Assembly (NCBI GenBank): GCA_965220055.1
Contig: CBDCPE010000001.1
Location: 62,001-126,000, forward strand
Reading direction: 5' to 3'
Length of the DNA stretch: 64,000 nucleotides
From: Bin87 sp965220055
Lineage (GTDB): Bacteria > Chloroflexota > Dehalococcoidia > Lucifugimonadales > UBA3495
Below, in pieces: positions 32,938-43,324 of the stretch; the first letter of the stretch is position 1, and each line of letters opens with the position of its first letter. The translations under genes were made by a program, and so were the position numbers. The notes beneath the pieces were generated by a model. The model saw only the letters and a list, made by a program, of their open reading frames with translations. It did no database searches and had not been told where the DNA came from.

Positions 32938-33921
32938 CTATCGTGATTTCAGCAGTACGCCGGCGGGGTCGACGCCGCAATGGATTAACAAAGTCCGTGA
33001 GTTGTTCCTCATTTGTACAGCGCTACCGTGTGTGTTCACGACCAGTTGACCGTCAGCGACCGGCCGATGTTGGAAAAATTGATTGCCCGTAGGGTGGAGC
33101 GGCTCACTATGCACGATGTAAATCTTCGCGCTTGAATTCACCGGCACGTTACCGGATGTGAGTCTGCCAGTGGCGTTTAGCCATGTCGCCACCGAAACCA
33201 GGATATCGTTCCAACGTCGTATTTCGTGCTCAGTCCCGTCAGGGAACTGGATCGACTGGGGCGGATCGCTTCCTCCTGGCGGATTGAAATCAGGCAGAGC
33301 CGACCATTCGGCCAGGTCGGCCGCGCGCTCGACCGCTATTGGCGGAGCAACTACATCAGCCAACCCAACAGATGCTTCGCTCATAGCGGGAGAAAACGGG
33401 ACCGGCGAAATCTGGACCATCGGCTGTTTAGCCAACACCGGTTGTCCAGATGCCAGGTTGGGTCGCCAAAGGAGCAGGAGCTGTAACGCGCACTCGTGGG
33501 CGGGCGCGGTGGCAATGGATACGTCCAATATGCGCCGGTCTTCCAACTGCCCCCGTTGGAAGACTTCATACACCTCCCAATGGTCGCCGTCCGTCAAACC
33601 GGCATATTCGACACCCGACGCGTTCGAGTAGTTCAGCATCTGCATCCGGTGCTGGCCCAACGGTTCACCGAGCTTCTTCGCTTCCACAGTAGCCACAGGC
33701 TTACCACCGGGACCGAGTAGAGCGTAATCCGCCCAGCGACCGCTCACGTTGAACTCTGGCGTCACCATTGCTGGGTCTGCGGTATCCCAACCTAGCACCT
33801 GCAATAACGGATCGATCAGTGCCATGCGTGTGCGAGTTTCATTTTCTCGCAGGCTCGGGCTGTGATCACGGATGCGCTCTTGCAGCGTTTCGATGACGCC
33901 AACCAAATCGTCCAGCGGCAT
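32938..33921 (-). CDS. HsdR_N-like restriction/nuclease domain protein
   Basis: A 327-residue protein. It starts MPLDDLVGVIETLQERIRDH at ATG 33921. The N-terminal domain has SLRENETRTRMALIDPLLQVL, GRWADYALLGPGGKPVATVE then AKKLGEPL, which has the PD-(D/E)xK-type D...E-x-K arrangement of HsdR_N domains. The second half contains a region without clear family. It may be a stand-alone defence protein or part of a type I restriction locus, but no methylase or specificity gene is adjacent. It sits between VapBC and HicAB. Confidence 0.7.
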   Translation of the reverse strand: MPLDDLVGVIETLQERIRDHSPSLRENETRTRMALIDPLLQVLGWDTADPAMVTPEFNVSGRWADYALLGPGGKPVATVEAKKLGEPLGQHRMQMLNYSNASGVEYAGLTDGDHWEVYEVFQRGQLEDRRILDVSIATAPAHECALQLLLLWRPNLASGQPVLAKQPMVQISPVPFSPAMSEASVGLADVVAPPIAVERAADLAEWSALPDFNPPGGSDPPQSIQFPDGTEHEIRRWNDILVSVATWLNATGRLTSGNVPVNSSAKIYIVHSEPLHPTGNQFFQHRPVADGQLVVNTHGSAVQMRNNSRTLLIHCGVDPAGVLLKSR

Positions 33922-33944
33922 GATGTTGCAACTCCGATGGGCAG

Positions 33945-34382
33945 TCAGGCAGCCTGTTCTGTCGCCGTCAGTTCGCAACCCACAGCCCGCAGGGCTTGGG
34001 CAACCCGGGCGATGGGGGTGTGGTAGTCCAGGCTCAACAGCCGGTCGGCGTCGTCGCTGCTGACGCCCAGCCGTTCCGCCAGGTCCGACCGGCTGATGCC
34101 CTGCTCCCGCATGGCAGCGTACAGGTCCAGCTGGGCAGCGATAACGGGCTGGACGGTCAGCAGCTCCTGCCCTTCCTGATACGGGCTGGGGGCGGGCAGA
34201 TCACGCTCGCGGTCAACATAGACGGAGAGTGCTACGACCATACAATCCTCGGCGAGGATAATGGACTCCTTGAAGGTTTTGCCGCCGGTATGAGCAAACG
34301 GTATGTCGGGGAACGAGACTACATACCCCCATCCTCCCTCGGAGTCATCGGGCTTGATGTCGCACGGAAAGACGTAGCGCAT
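33945..34382 (-). CDS. hicB: HicB-type antitoxin
   Basis: A 145-residue protein: MRYVFPCDIKPDDSEGGWGY then VVSFPDIPFAHTGGKTFKES with HicB N-terminal pattern, and a C-terminal helix-turn-helix QGISRSDLAERLGVSSDDAD. HicB binds HicA through its N-terminal pseudo-RNase fold and represses the operon through the C-terminal DNA-binding domain. It is preceded by hicA with a three-base gap, in the canonical toxin-first order. Confidence 0.9.
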   Translation of the reverse strand: MRYVFPCDIKPDDSEGGWGYVVSFPDIPFAHTGGKTFKESIILAEDCMVVALSVYVDRERDLPAPSPYQEGQELLTVQPVIAAQLDLYAAMREQGISRSDLAERLGVSSDDADRLLSLDYHTPIARVAQALRAVGCELTATEQAA

Positions 34383-34385
34383 GGT

Positions 34386-34592
34386 TCAGAACCTCCGCCG
34401 GTCTATGTTTAGATCTCTGAGCATATCCAATAGCAGCCCCGGGGCGATCTCGCCATGCTGCACGATGGTATCCCGATCTCCCAGGTAGAATGTGCCATGA
34501 CTACCTTTACCACGAGCCGGGTCGAACCGCCATTCCAACCCATTATCCCTGGCGTAGCGGCGCGCTCGCCGCACGAATTCTCGGCCGTTCAT
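34386..34592 (-). CDS. hicA: HicA-type mRNA interferase toxin
   Basis: A 68-residue protein with the HicA double-stranded RNA-binding-like fold: MNGREFVRRARRYARDNGLE then GKGSHGTFYLGDRDTIVQHG. The conserved His in KGSHG (residue about 32) is the catalytic residue of the family. It ends three bases before the hicB start on the minus strand. Note that members are usually 60-80 residues. Confidence 0.9.
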   Translation of the reverse strand: MNGREFVRRARRYARDNGLEWRFDPARGKGSHGTFYLGDRDTIVQHGEIAPGLLLDMLRDLNIDRRRF

Positions 34593-34637
34593 TCGGCAGT
34601 ATGAATATCTGTGCGGCGCGCCTCGAACAAGTAGCGC

Positions 34638-36542
<1,905 letters not shown>

Positions 36543-36731
36543 AAAAGCGCACCTCGCACAAATACGTGTTGAGTGCGCCTATTGTAGCGGGATTGCCGGG
36601 AGGCTGTATTTGAACTTATTGGCCGCCGCCCTTGGGTATGGATCGTTGGGCTAACCTACTATTTCATCGTGAACCGAAAAGTCCGAGTGGCAAACTCCAC
36701 AACAGCAACCGCGTCACCGCGCCATGCTAAC

Positions 36732-37007
36732 CTACCGACGATTCCCAAAACCGCGTGAGCGTCCAGCGACGATACGGCGCGTCCGCCTGATACGCCGCTT
36801 ACCCATCGTCAGCTTCCCTGCTTTGCGGAAATAATGCAGCTTTGCCGACGGTTGAACGCGCACAATACTGCTGGAGGGAAGCACCCGTTGGATCCCGTGC
36901 TTTGCTTGCCTGACCTGTTCTTGGGCGATCAGCTCGTTCGCACGCTCTTGTATTCTCTTCCGACGCTCCGGGCTAAGACTGGACAGTTTTTCAGCCAAAG
37001 TGGTCAT
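36732..37007 (-). pseudogene. HigA-type antitoxin with damaged HTH part
   Basis: The first 30 residues (MTTLAEKLSSLSPERRKRIQ then ERANELIAQE) match the HigA-type antitoxin start. After this the frame reads an unusual basic tail with RVLPSSSIVRVQPSA and RRIRRTRRIVAGRSR rather than an XRE helix-turn-helix. A different frame in about 36800-36910 reads KARDPTGASLQQ, which resembles the expected KARxLTQASLAQ of HigA. So one or more frameshifts have probably occurred. The upstream toxin gene appears intact. Confidence 0.5.
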
Positions 37008-37008
37008 G

Positions 37009-37371
37009 TCATTCTCCAGTCTGGCTCATATCCGCCAGATGCCTCCGATAACGATCATCCGCCCTACCGATCAGTTGTCGGTAGAAACGGTTCTGGTTCA
37101 CTCCAGACTTGTCTGCTGCCGTGAGAATGATCCCGCGCCGACTGGGGTCAAAAGCGAAAGCTGTTCTCCACACTCCATCATGTGCGCTGAAGCGTAGCTC
37201 TTTCATATTTGCGTACCGAGATCCCTGCAAACTATCCACGTGCGGACGCCCCAGGGATGGCCCAAATGCCTGCAATAGCAGCAATTTAGCTAGAAGCTCA
37301 TCCTGCACAGAGTCTGTGAAGCCTTCGAATTCTTGCTGGAAATCAGGATGAAGTCGAACTTCCCAAACCAT
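37009..37371 (-). CDS. higB: HigB-type toxin (phage-derived Gp49-like)
   Basis: A 120-residue protein: MVWEVRLHPDFQQEFEGFTD then SVQDELLAKLLLLQAFGPSL, PHVDSLQGSRYANMKELRFS, DGVWRTAFAFDPSRRGIILT and a C-terminal NQNRFYRQLIGRADDRYRRH. This is the RelE/HigB superfamily ribonuclease-like fold (PF05973-like). It starts one operon with the damaged antitoxin gene, one base apart, in toxin-first order as for HigBA. Confidence 0.8.
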   Translation of the reverse strand: MVWEVRLHPDFQQEFEGFTDSVQDELLAKLLLLQAFGPSLGRPHVDSLQGSRYANMKELRFSAHDGVWRTAFAFDPSRRGIILTAADKSGVNQNRFYRQLIGRADDRYRRHLADMSQTGE

Positions 37372-37491
37372 GGCGATCTATGGTGGTGCGGTCCGAGTTT
37401 GCATCTGTGGAAAACGACATCGGGGGCTGTAAACCCGCCCGGCTCAGCGGCGCGACGTCTGACCACTAGGGGCGATCCTAAGCTCTCACAA

Positions 37492-40400
37492 TCATATCAT
37501 GTCGTCGTAGTCCAACCGCCGATACACTTCGTCCGCCGTAGTGGTGTTACCCGCCGCCGATTCCGCGATGGACTGCTCCAACCGAGCCGCAAACTCCGGC
37601 CTCAACTCCAACCCCTCATCCGGGTCGATGCTGGTCCACAAATCCAGCTCGCCCACGATCCGCACCGTCTCCACGCTCACCGCGCACACCCGGCCCAGCA
37701 GGTCGATGACCCGCTCCTTGTGGTCGGCGAAGCGGTAGGTGTTGAAGCGCTCGCGGATCGTGGGGTCCCGCGGCTTGCGCTCCTTGTACTGGTCGAGAAC
37801 CCATTCCAGAGCAGAGCGGCTGCCCAGGCGGTAGTCCCACGCCTGGGGCGGCACGCCGGCCAGGGTGGTCTGCTCGTCCAGGGTGATGACGCCCCGCTCC
37901 TTGTCAGCGCGCAGGATGGCGCGTTGCGGGGTTACGCCGTCGGCGTCCCGTCGTTCCAGCGGGTAGGGTTCGATGGTCTCGAAGCCCAGGTGCAGGTCCA
38001 GCAGCGCCCGCCCCTGCTCCGCCCACCACGCGAAATCTTCCTGGAAGTACACGCGGGGGAACTCGCGGCGCAGGTCGATCTCGTAACGCTGGCAGTAGGC
38101 CGGGTCGTGGAGCATGGCGTACACGTAGGCGAAGATGTCCTCGGCGGTGATGCCGTCGTCGCCGTAATGCTCCCGGAACTGTCGCAGCCCCCACTCCGTG
38201 ATGTTGCTGACCCGGTCCCCGTCCGCCGTGTAGCGGTAGATGGGTAGGCATTGCATATTGCTAAGGGCTTGGCGTTCAACTAGCCTATCTGCCGCTAGAA
38301 CATCAAAAGGCTTGCTACTCCCAAGGCCTCGAAAACAAATAACCTTGTTATCGTCTCCGCCTCCAAACGGAAATATGCGGGGTTGCTGGTACGTTCTGTG
38401 GGTGATTATTGGCGCGTAATAGCTGAATTTGCATACGAACGGTCTGTATAGAGCAGGGACGATATATCTGGTTGAAAACCCGATAGCATCTCCCTTCACT
38501 AAGTGGGCCTCTAATTCAGAGGTCCACTTGATGCTCTTATCAACCCAAGCACTAATGCTACTGGTGTTGGGTTTTTCGACGGCGAACCGTTGTAGCTCTC
38601 TCCGATAGACCCTGCAGAAGAAATAGGCTTTATCAGAGACTCCGTCTGAATCAAAATCAAAAAGCCAATCATCTCTATTTGTATTTACGCCATTTGAGAA
38701 CAACGCGAAGATTGCCTGCTCATCACTGGCGGTCTTCGCGAACTTGGTTTCCCGGTTCGCCAGCGGCAACAGTTCCTCAAAGTCGCTATCCGACTGATTT
38801 AGCCAATATGATTTGCTGTCCGGTGTGATGTTATCGAACTCTATGCCATCAATCGTTCCATTGCGAAGATACTCCAATTTGTCGGTAGCCAATTCCGCGT
38901 CTTCCCGCCGTGCATAGTGGATGCCGCACGAGCCTAACTTGGCCTTTTCACGGACAAAGAATCCGATGGCAACACCAGTCTGTATTCCGAACACGTTATG
39001 CGTAGTGCCTGAGATTTTTGGGTTACGTCTCACGTCGGAACCGAGGTCAAGCACGTAAATGTCGGTGAACTCTTGCGCCGCTACTTGCCTGAACCCATCA
39101 TCCTGCCGCGTGTCCAGGTAAGCACGGTTGGTGATGAACCCGATTATTCCGTCGTCGGCCAGCCGGTCCGACGCCCAGCGGATGAATCGCTTGTACATAT
39201 CGTATTGATGAGTCCTTTGGGCCGTACCTTCCTTGACGTAAGTATCTTTAATTCGCTGGTCGATTTCCCGATATTCTCTATTCGGATTTAATTCGTACCA
39301 ATTACCTTGCTTGTCGTTGTAGGGCGGGTTGCCGATGATTACGCTGATGCTCTGATCGTTCTGCTCCTGCACCCGTATCCAGTTTTCTTCGGACAGGCCA
39401 CCGAGGTTGAACGCCGCCTGCCGCTGCACCGCGCCGCCGGCACCCTGCCAGTCCATGTTGTCCAGGGTGTCCACGAAGGACAGGTTCGGGAACTCCAGGT
39501 AGCGCCCGGTGCGTTCCTTGTAGGAGTACTCGATGTTCAGGTTGGCGATGTAGTACGGGAGTATCGCCACCTCGTTGGCGTAGATTTCGTGGCGGTACTT
39601 GTGCTCCAGGCGGTCGGACGGCAGGTAGTTGATCAGGTTGGTGATAAAGGTGCCGGTGCCGGTGGCCGGGTCGAGGATGTTGACGTTGTCGTCGGCCAGG
39701 GTCTTGCTGAAGTGTTTTTGGAGCAGCCAGTCGGCGCCGCGGATGATGAAGTCCACCACCTCATTGGGGGTGTACACGACGCCGAGGCGGTCGGCGGCGG
39801 CGGGGTTGTAGGCCTGGTAGAAGTCCTCGTAGATGCCCTTGAGGAAGCGCTGCTTCTCGTCGTGGTCGGCGATCTCGTCGGCAGCGCGGCCGATTGCGCC
39901 GTAGTAGGCGCGCAGGCGGTCGATGGCCTGGCGGCGCACGTCGCCGGTGAAGAAGGTGCGCTCCAGGGCATCCAGCTGGCGGGCGACGTTGTTCTCCCGG
40001 TGGAACTGGTCCTCGGCGAAGACGCGTAGGAATATGTCCTTGGTTAGGATGTGCTGGAGCAGCATCTCGCGCACGTCGGCGTCGGACACGCCGGGGCTGA
40101 TGGTCTGGCGGCACAGGGCCAGGAAAACGGCGGCGGCGTCCTGGTAGTCGGGGTTGCCCGCCTCGGCGTCGGCGACGGCCTCGCGCAGACTCTCCAGCAC
40201 GGCGGGCAGGTCGGTCTTGAACTGCTGCCGCGCCTGGCGGAACTCCTCGATCTCGGGCAGCTCATAGTTGAGGAAGATCGTGATGAGCCGGTGTAGCTCC
40301 CGTGGCCGGGACATGTCCACCCGCATGGCCACGGCGCCGTTCTGGTACAGGACGGCGGTTTGGGAGTCCTCGAAGAGGATGTTCCCGCTAGGGTAGCCGC

Positions 40401-40707
40401 GATTGAACTTGGCCTGGATCTCGGCGTCGAGGTCGTCGTGGGTGTCCTTGGCCTCCCAGTAGCCGCGCGCCATGCGGAGCGAGTCCTTGACGGTGCCGTC
40501 GGGCCGGATCCCCGTTCCGGCAACGCGGGAGCCGGCGCCGGCGTCCAGCTCGTCGACCAGGGCGAGCTTCTCCCGGTGGTCGCGGCAGTAGGAGTCCAGG
40601 CAGACCGCGAAGGCGCGCCGGATGCTCTGCTCGTTGTCCGACCCGCCGAAGTCGATCAGACGCTGCAGGTCGGCGTGGTACCGCTCGATGTGCGGGTAGG
40701 AGGGCAT
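37492..40707 (-). CDS. Single-chain restriction-modification enzyme with N-6 adenine methylase domain (type IIG-like)
   Basis: A 1071-residue protein. The N-terminal 130 residues include RPDGTVKDSLRMARGYWEAK, a D...E-x-K nuclease-type pattern. The centre has a helical connector (FLKGIYEDFYQAYNPAAADR), then methylase motif I DPATGTGTF around residue 350 and catalytic motif IV NPPYND around residue 460. The C-terminal half is likely a target-recognition region. Such proteins carry restriction and methylation in one chain, with no separate helicase visible here, unlike type ISP enzymes. Next to VapBC genes, in a defence-rich region. Confidence 0.85.
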   Translation of the reverse strand: MPSYPHIERYHADLQRLIDFGGSDNEQSIRRAFAVCLDSYCRDHREKLALVDELDAGAGSRVAGTGIRPDGTVKDSLRMARGYWEAKDTHDDLDAEIQAKFNRGYPSGNILFEDSQTAVLYQNGAVAMRVDMSRPRELHRLITIFLNYELPEIEEFRQARQQFKTDLPAVLESLREAVADAEAGNPDYQDAAAVFLALCRQTISPGVSDADVREMLLQHILTKDIFLRVFAEDQFHRENNVARQLDALERTFFTGDVRRQAIDRLRAYYGAIGRAADEIADHDEKQRFLKGIYEDFYQAYNPAAADRLGVVYTPNEVVDFIIRGADWLLQKHFSKTLADDNVNILDPATGTGTFITNLINYLPSDRLEHKYRHEIYANEVAILPYYIANLNIEYSYKERTGRYLEFPNLSFVDTLDNMDWQGAGGAVQRQAAFNLGGLSEENWIRVQEQNDQSISVIIGNPPYNDKQGNWYELNPNREYREIDQRIKDTYVKEGTAQRTHQYDMYKRFIRWASDRLADDGIIGFITNRAYLDTRQDDGFRQVAAQEFTDIYVLDLGSDVRRNPKISGTTHNVFGIQTGVAIGFFVREKAKLGSCGIHYARREDAELATDKLEYLRNGTIDGIEFDNITPDSKSYWLNQSDSDFEELLPLANRETKFAKTASDEQAIFALFSNGVNTNRDDWLFDFDSDGVSDKAYFFCRVYRRELQRFAVEKPNTSSISAWVDKSIKWTSELEAHLVKGDAIGFSTRYIVPALYRPFVCKFSYYAPIITHRTYQQPRIFPFGGGDDNKVICFRGLGSSKPFDVLAADRLVERQALSNMQCLPIYRYTADGDRVSNITEWGLRQFREHYGDDGITAEDIFAYVYAMLHDPAYCQRYEIDLRREFPRVYFQEDFAWWAEQGRALLDLHLGFETIEPYPLERRDADGVTPQRAILRADKERGVITLDEQTTLAGVPPQAWDYRLGSRSALEWVLDQYKERKPRDPTIRERFNTYRFADHKERVIDLLGRVCAVSVETVRIVGELDLWTSIDPDEGLELRPEFAARLEQSIAESAAGNTTTADEVYRRLDYDDMI

Positions 40708-40716
40708 GGGCTGGAC

Positions 40717-41112
40717 TTATGGGGTCGCCGAATCGGGGAACACGGCGGCGAGCCCCTGGTCAAAGGTCATCATCTCGCCGACGTCGCGCCGTTGGCAGGA
40801 GGCAAGATGGCAGAGATCACGAGCAGATAGATCGGGGTGCCGCTCGTGCAACCGCCGGGCGAGGAGGACATCTTCTTGTTCGAGAGGCCAGACTTCCACA
40901 CCGTAGCGCCTCACCAATGCCATCGCACGGTCAAATGTGTCGGCGCGTCCCACGCGCAGGTAAGCGTGGGCCATCTCCTGCAAGACCTCTGCCGAAGTGC
41001 ATAACAATGAGCCCCTGCTGTACGACCGGCGCAGGAAATCCCAAGAAACGGTTTGGAGCGGATGTGGACCGCCGACCGCGTACATGAACACGTTGGCATC
41101 GACAAACGTCAT
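40717..41112 (-). CDS. vapC: PIN-domain toxin, VapC family
   Basis: A 131-residue PIN protein: MTFVDANVFMYAVGGPHPLQ with the first Asp, CTSAEVLQEMAHAYLRVGRA with Glu, and LSARDLCHLASCQRRDVGEM with acidic residues and FDQGLAAVF at the end. Its start overlaps the preceding antitoxin stop. It is the intact copy of a duplicated unit whose upstream relative is truncated at 41473. Confidence 0.88.
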   Translation of the reverse strand: MTFVDANVFMYAVGGPHPLQTVSWDFLRRSYSRGSLLCTSAEVLQEMAHAYLRVGRADTFDRAMALVRRYGVEVWPLEQEDVLLARRLHERHPDLSARDLCHLASCQRRDVGEMMTFDQGLAAVFPDSATP

Positions 41113-41390
41113 ACGTCAGGCAGTCCCTGCCGGCGTGACTCATCAATGTTCCTCAGATGCTCTTGCCAGTCTGGTTCTCGTTCCAACCCGGAGTTTGCGC
41201 TGCATTCCTTGAGAAACGCCATTAGCTCTTCCACTGACTTGAAACGTTCAGGTTCCTTGGTGATTGATGGCGGACTGTGCTGACGGGCAACCGAAATCAA
41301 CCAGGCGTCCAACGTCTTGCCTTCCCGTTTAGCCTGCCTGGCGAAGCGTTCGCGGTCTTCCTCCGGTATATCCAGCTGGATCGTGGCCAT
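41109..41390 (-). CDS. vapB: VapB-type antitoxin, copy 1
   Basis: A 93-residue protein, start ATG 41390 with AGGAGG upstream. It begins MATIQLDIPEEDRERFARQA and continues KREGKTLDAWLISVARQH, a ribbon-helix-helix-like N-terminal fold, and ends with an acidic tail (EHLRNIDESRRQGLPDV). It precedes vapC (overlap ATGA). The 5' region is in a 188-base repeat shared with the other antitoxin gene at 41592-41876, which has a nearly identical N-terminus. Confidence 0.85.
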   Translation of the reverse strand: MATIQLDIPEEDRERFARQAKREGKTLDAWLISVARQHSPPSITKEPERFKSVEELMAFLKECSANSGLEREPDWQEHLRNIDESRRQGLPDV

Positions 41391-41472
41391 AGGGGTTCCT
41401 CCTGCCAAAGCAAGGATAACATCCGGAGCTTGGAGGGTTGGTGACGCAGATCTTATCCTGGACCAGTCCAAT
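41285..41472. repeat. 188-base direct repeat, copy 1
   Basis: Aligns without gaps with 41771-41958 at a fixed offset of 486, with about 17 mismatches counted by eye (about 91 percent identical). It spans the antitoxin N-terminus and its upstream leader, and ends at the breakpoint of the truncated toxin. Confidence 0.85.
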
Positions 41473-41595
41473 GAGAGAGGTGCACAGCAAAGTACCATCT
41501 TCTACTGAGGTCTCGGAAAAAGCCTGAGCGACACTCTTCAAGGGGTGAGGGTTACCCACCGCGTAGACAAATACGTTGGCATCAACAAAGGTCAT
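41329..41595 (-). pseudogene. Truncated VapC fragment
   Basis: From 41595 to about 41473 the frame reads MTFVDANVFVYAVGNPHPLK and CTSLIGLV, matching the N-terminus of the intact VapC. After that it runs into the repeat copy (KICVTNPPSSGC...) and covers the start of antitoxin copy 1. So only about 41 residues of a toxin remain, a remnant from a tandem duplication. Confidence 0.75.
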
Positions 41596-41876
41596 ACATC
41601 GGGCAACCCTTTACGAATCGACGCGTCCATGTTGCGCAGATGTTCGTCCCAATCGAGTTCCCGTTCCGGCCCGTCCAGCGCACTGTGAGCCCGCAAGTAT
41701 CCGCGGAGCTCCTCAACTGATTCGAACTTCCGCGCCGGCTTGCTGCGGTCAGGCTCCGCCACAGACTCACGGGCTACCGAAATCAACCAGGCGTCCAGCG
41801 TCTTGCCTTCGCGCTTCGCCTGCCTGGCGAAGCGCTCGCGGTCTTCCTCGGGTATAACCAGCTGGATCGTGGCCAT
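41592..41876 (-). CDS. vapB: VapB-type antitoxin, copy 2
   Basis: A 94-residue protein from ATG 41876. It reads MATIQLVIPEEDRERFARQA and ends EHLRNMDASIRKGLPDV, nearly identical to antitoxin copy 1 at both ends with a divergent middle. Its stop is followed by the truncated VapC (ATGA-type overlap, 41592-41595). It therefore retains an antitoxin with no intact cognate toxin directly downstream. Confidence 0.85.
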   Translation of the reverse strand: MATIQLVIPEEDRERFARQAKREGKTLDAWLISVARESVAEPDRSKPARKFESVEELRGYLRAHSALDGPERELDWDEHLRNMDASIRKGLPDV

Positions 41877-41958
41877 GGGGGTTCCTCCTGCTATAGCAAG
41901 GATAACATCCGGAGGTTGGAGGGTTGGCGGAGCAGACCTTATCCTGGACCAGGCCAAT
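41771..41958. repeat. 188-base direct repeat, copy 2
   Basis: Partner of 41285-41472. It includes the antitoxin copy 2 start and leader, and its outer end covers the last codons of the next PIN toxin gene. Confidence 0.85.
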
Positions 41959-42376
41959 CCGACGGGGAGACCGCCTGGATACCTGTACCGCTCAGTCGCC
42001 TCACCAATGCGGCGTCTGAGGTGATCCGCAGCGCACTTTCCCGGGCGGCCAGCACGCCGAACAAAGCGTCACACACCGCGACGCCATGATCCTGGGCGAA
42101 CAACAACACGGCATCCAACAAATCGAGATTCGGGACCAAGTGATTTCCCAATTCTTTCAATACGCGCAATGACGGCACCGCGTCTTCGATCTGAACATTA
42201 TTGCGCTGCAGATGCTTCCACAGTACGTTGGCGCATTCGACGAGAAGATATTCGGGAGCTGCCAAGTCGACCACGCCGGCATGGTGCAATGCCACCAGGT
42301 GTTCGACGATACCTGATTCCTGCTCTGGAAGGACATATTTGATCAGTGCACTTGTGTCGATGACGTGCGATGTCAA
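41939..42376 (-). CDS. vapC: PIN-domain toxin, VapC family
   Basis: A 145-residue PIN protein: MTSHVIDTSALIKYVLPEQE with the first Asp, AAPEYLLVECANVLWKHLQR with Glu, NLDLLDAVLLFAQDHGVAVC then DALFGVLAARESALRITSDA with the acidic site near the C-terminus. It begins overlapping the stop of the upstream antitoxin-like gene. Its last few codons lie in the 188-base repeat, so its 3' end has been involved in the duplication event. Confidence 0.87.
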   Translation of the reverse strand: MTSHVIDTSALIKYVLPEQESGIVEHLVALHHAGVVDLAAPEYLLVECANVLWKHLQRNNVQIEDAVPSLRVLKELGNHLVPNLDLLDAVLLFAQDHGVAVCDALFGVLAARESALRITSDAALVRRLSGTGIQAVSPSDWPGPG

Positions 42377-42648
42377 CGTGACCTATCTTCTCGGATCAAA
42401 TCGACCGAATTGAGCAATTTTCCGCCCCTTTGCGCTGCAATACGTTCTCTAAGTGCCCTGGCTTGACGTATGTCCTCGAACGCCGGGTCAGTGGCAATCC
42501 TGGTTTCGAGGTCCTGATCCGGTTTGGTCTCCGTGACGGTCTCGGTTGTCGCAACTTCTAGTTCCACCTGAACGCGCTGACCGTCCGGCAAGCCGGGGGC
42601 GACTTCAAGCTCAATTGTTTTCCCCTTGACCACACCGCGCAGTTTCAT
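42373..42648 (-). CDS. Antitoxin-like protein of a PIN toxin pair
   Basis: A 91-residue protein: MKLRGVVKGKTIELEVAPGL then PDGQRVQVELEVATTETVTE, which resembles AbrB/DUF104-like small beta domains, then a helical RQARALRERIAAQRGGKLLN. It is followed by vapC with a four-base overlap, so it is probably the antitoxin. The N-terminal KGKTIEL pattern occurs in a PIN-associated antitoxin family I recognise only loosely. Confidence 0.7.
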   Translation of the reverse strand: MKLRGVVKGKTIELEVAPGLPDGQRVQVELEVATTETVTETKPDQDLETRIATDPAFEDIRQARALRERIAAQRGGKLLNSVDLIREDRSR

Positions 42649-42698
42649 AACGTCCTCCCGCTAGCAGGTATCTGTGCCGAGCCAGCCCTGACACTCAC

Positions 42699-42920
42699 GC
42701 GTACCCAGTTCGTCATCGCGAGCGCTCTATCCCGTGTCATTGCGAGCGCCCTATCCCGTGTCATTGCGAGCGCCCTATCCCGTGTCATTGCGAGCGCCCT
42801 ATCCCGTGTCATTGCGAGCGCCCTATCCCGTGTCATTGCGAGCGAAGCGCGGCAATCTCGTCGCCGGAAGAGCCGTCGCCGCTTCGCTAGCAATGGCAGT
42901 TTGAACGCCAGCGGGTACCC
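42699..42920. repeat. MITE-like repeat copy C with internal 24-bp tandem expansion
   Basis: Left end GCGTACCCAGTTCGTCATCG and right end GACGG-type inverse GCGGGTACCC. Inside, the 24-base unit GTGTCATTGCGAGCGCCCTA plus TCCC occurs four times exactly (42734-42829) with degenerate copies before and after, then the usual repeat arm CGAAGCGCGGCAATCTCGTC. Confidence 0.8.
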
Positions 42921-42992
42921 GTCAGGGCCCCGATATTCTGACATTATCGATTATGTGGGTCCGCGGATAGTCGGTCAAATCGAAATGCTCAC

Positions 42993-43119
42993 GCGTACCC
43001 AGTTTGTCATTGCGAGGAGCCAGGCGACGTGGCAATCCCGCCGCCTGGACCACGTCTCCTTTGCCCGCGAAATTGCCGCGCTTTGCTCCCAATGACAGTT
43101 TGAACGCCAGCGGGTACGC
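42993..43119. repeat. MITE-like repeat copy D
   Basis: Starts GCGTACCCAGTTTGTCATTG and ends AATGACAGTTTGAACGCC then AGCGGGTACGC. It is nearly identical over its length to copy E and the flanking about 50 bases also match, so D and E form a 190-base tandem duplication. Confidence 0.8.
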
Positions 43120-43182
43120 TCAGAGCCCTGACATTATTGTTTATGTGGATCAGAGGATAGTCGGTCAAATCGAAATGCTCAC

Positions 43183-43324
43183 GCGTACCCAGTTCGTCAT
43201 TGCGGGGCGCCAGGCGACGTGGCAATCCCGCCGCCTGGACCACGTCTCCTTTGCCCGCGAAATTGCCGCCGGAGAAATTGCCGCGCTTCGCTCGCAATGA
43301 CAAACTGAACACAAGTGGGTACGC
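43183..43324. repeat. MITE-like repeat copy E
   Basis: Tandem partner of copy D at an offset of 190 bases. It has a 15-base insertion (CGGAGAAATTGCCGC) relative to copy D. Confidence 0.8.

Noticed and set aside
39307..40029. 240-residue plus-strand frame opposite the restriction-modification gene
   Set aside because: Antisense of a methylase with clear motifs; Val/Gly-rich shadow composition.
42710..42850. CRISPR array suggested by regular 24-base repeats
   Set aside because: The units are contiguous without unique spacers and lie in a MITE-like element; no cas genes are present.
42645..42944. Minus-strand frame with repeated ALAMTRDR
   Set aside because: It is only the translation of the 24-base tandem repeat.
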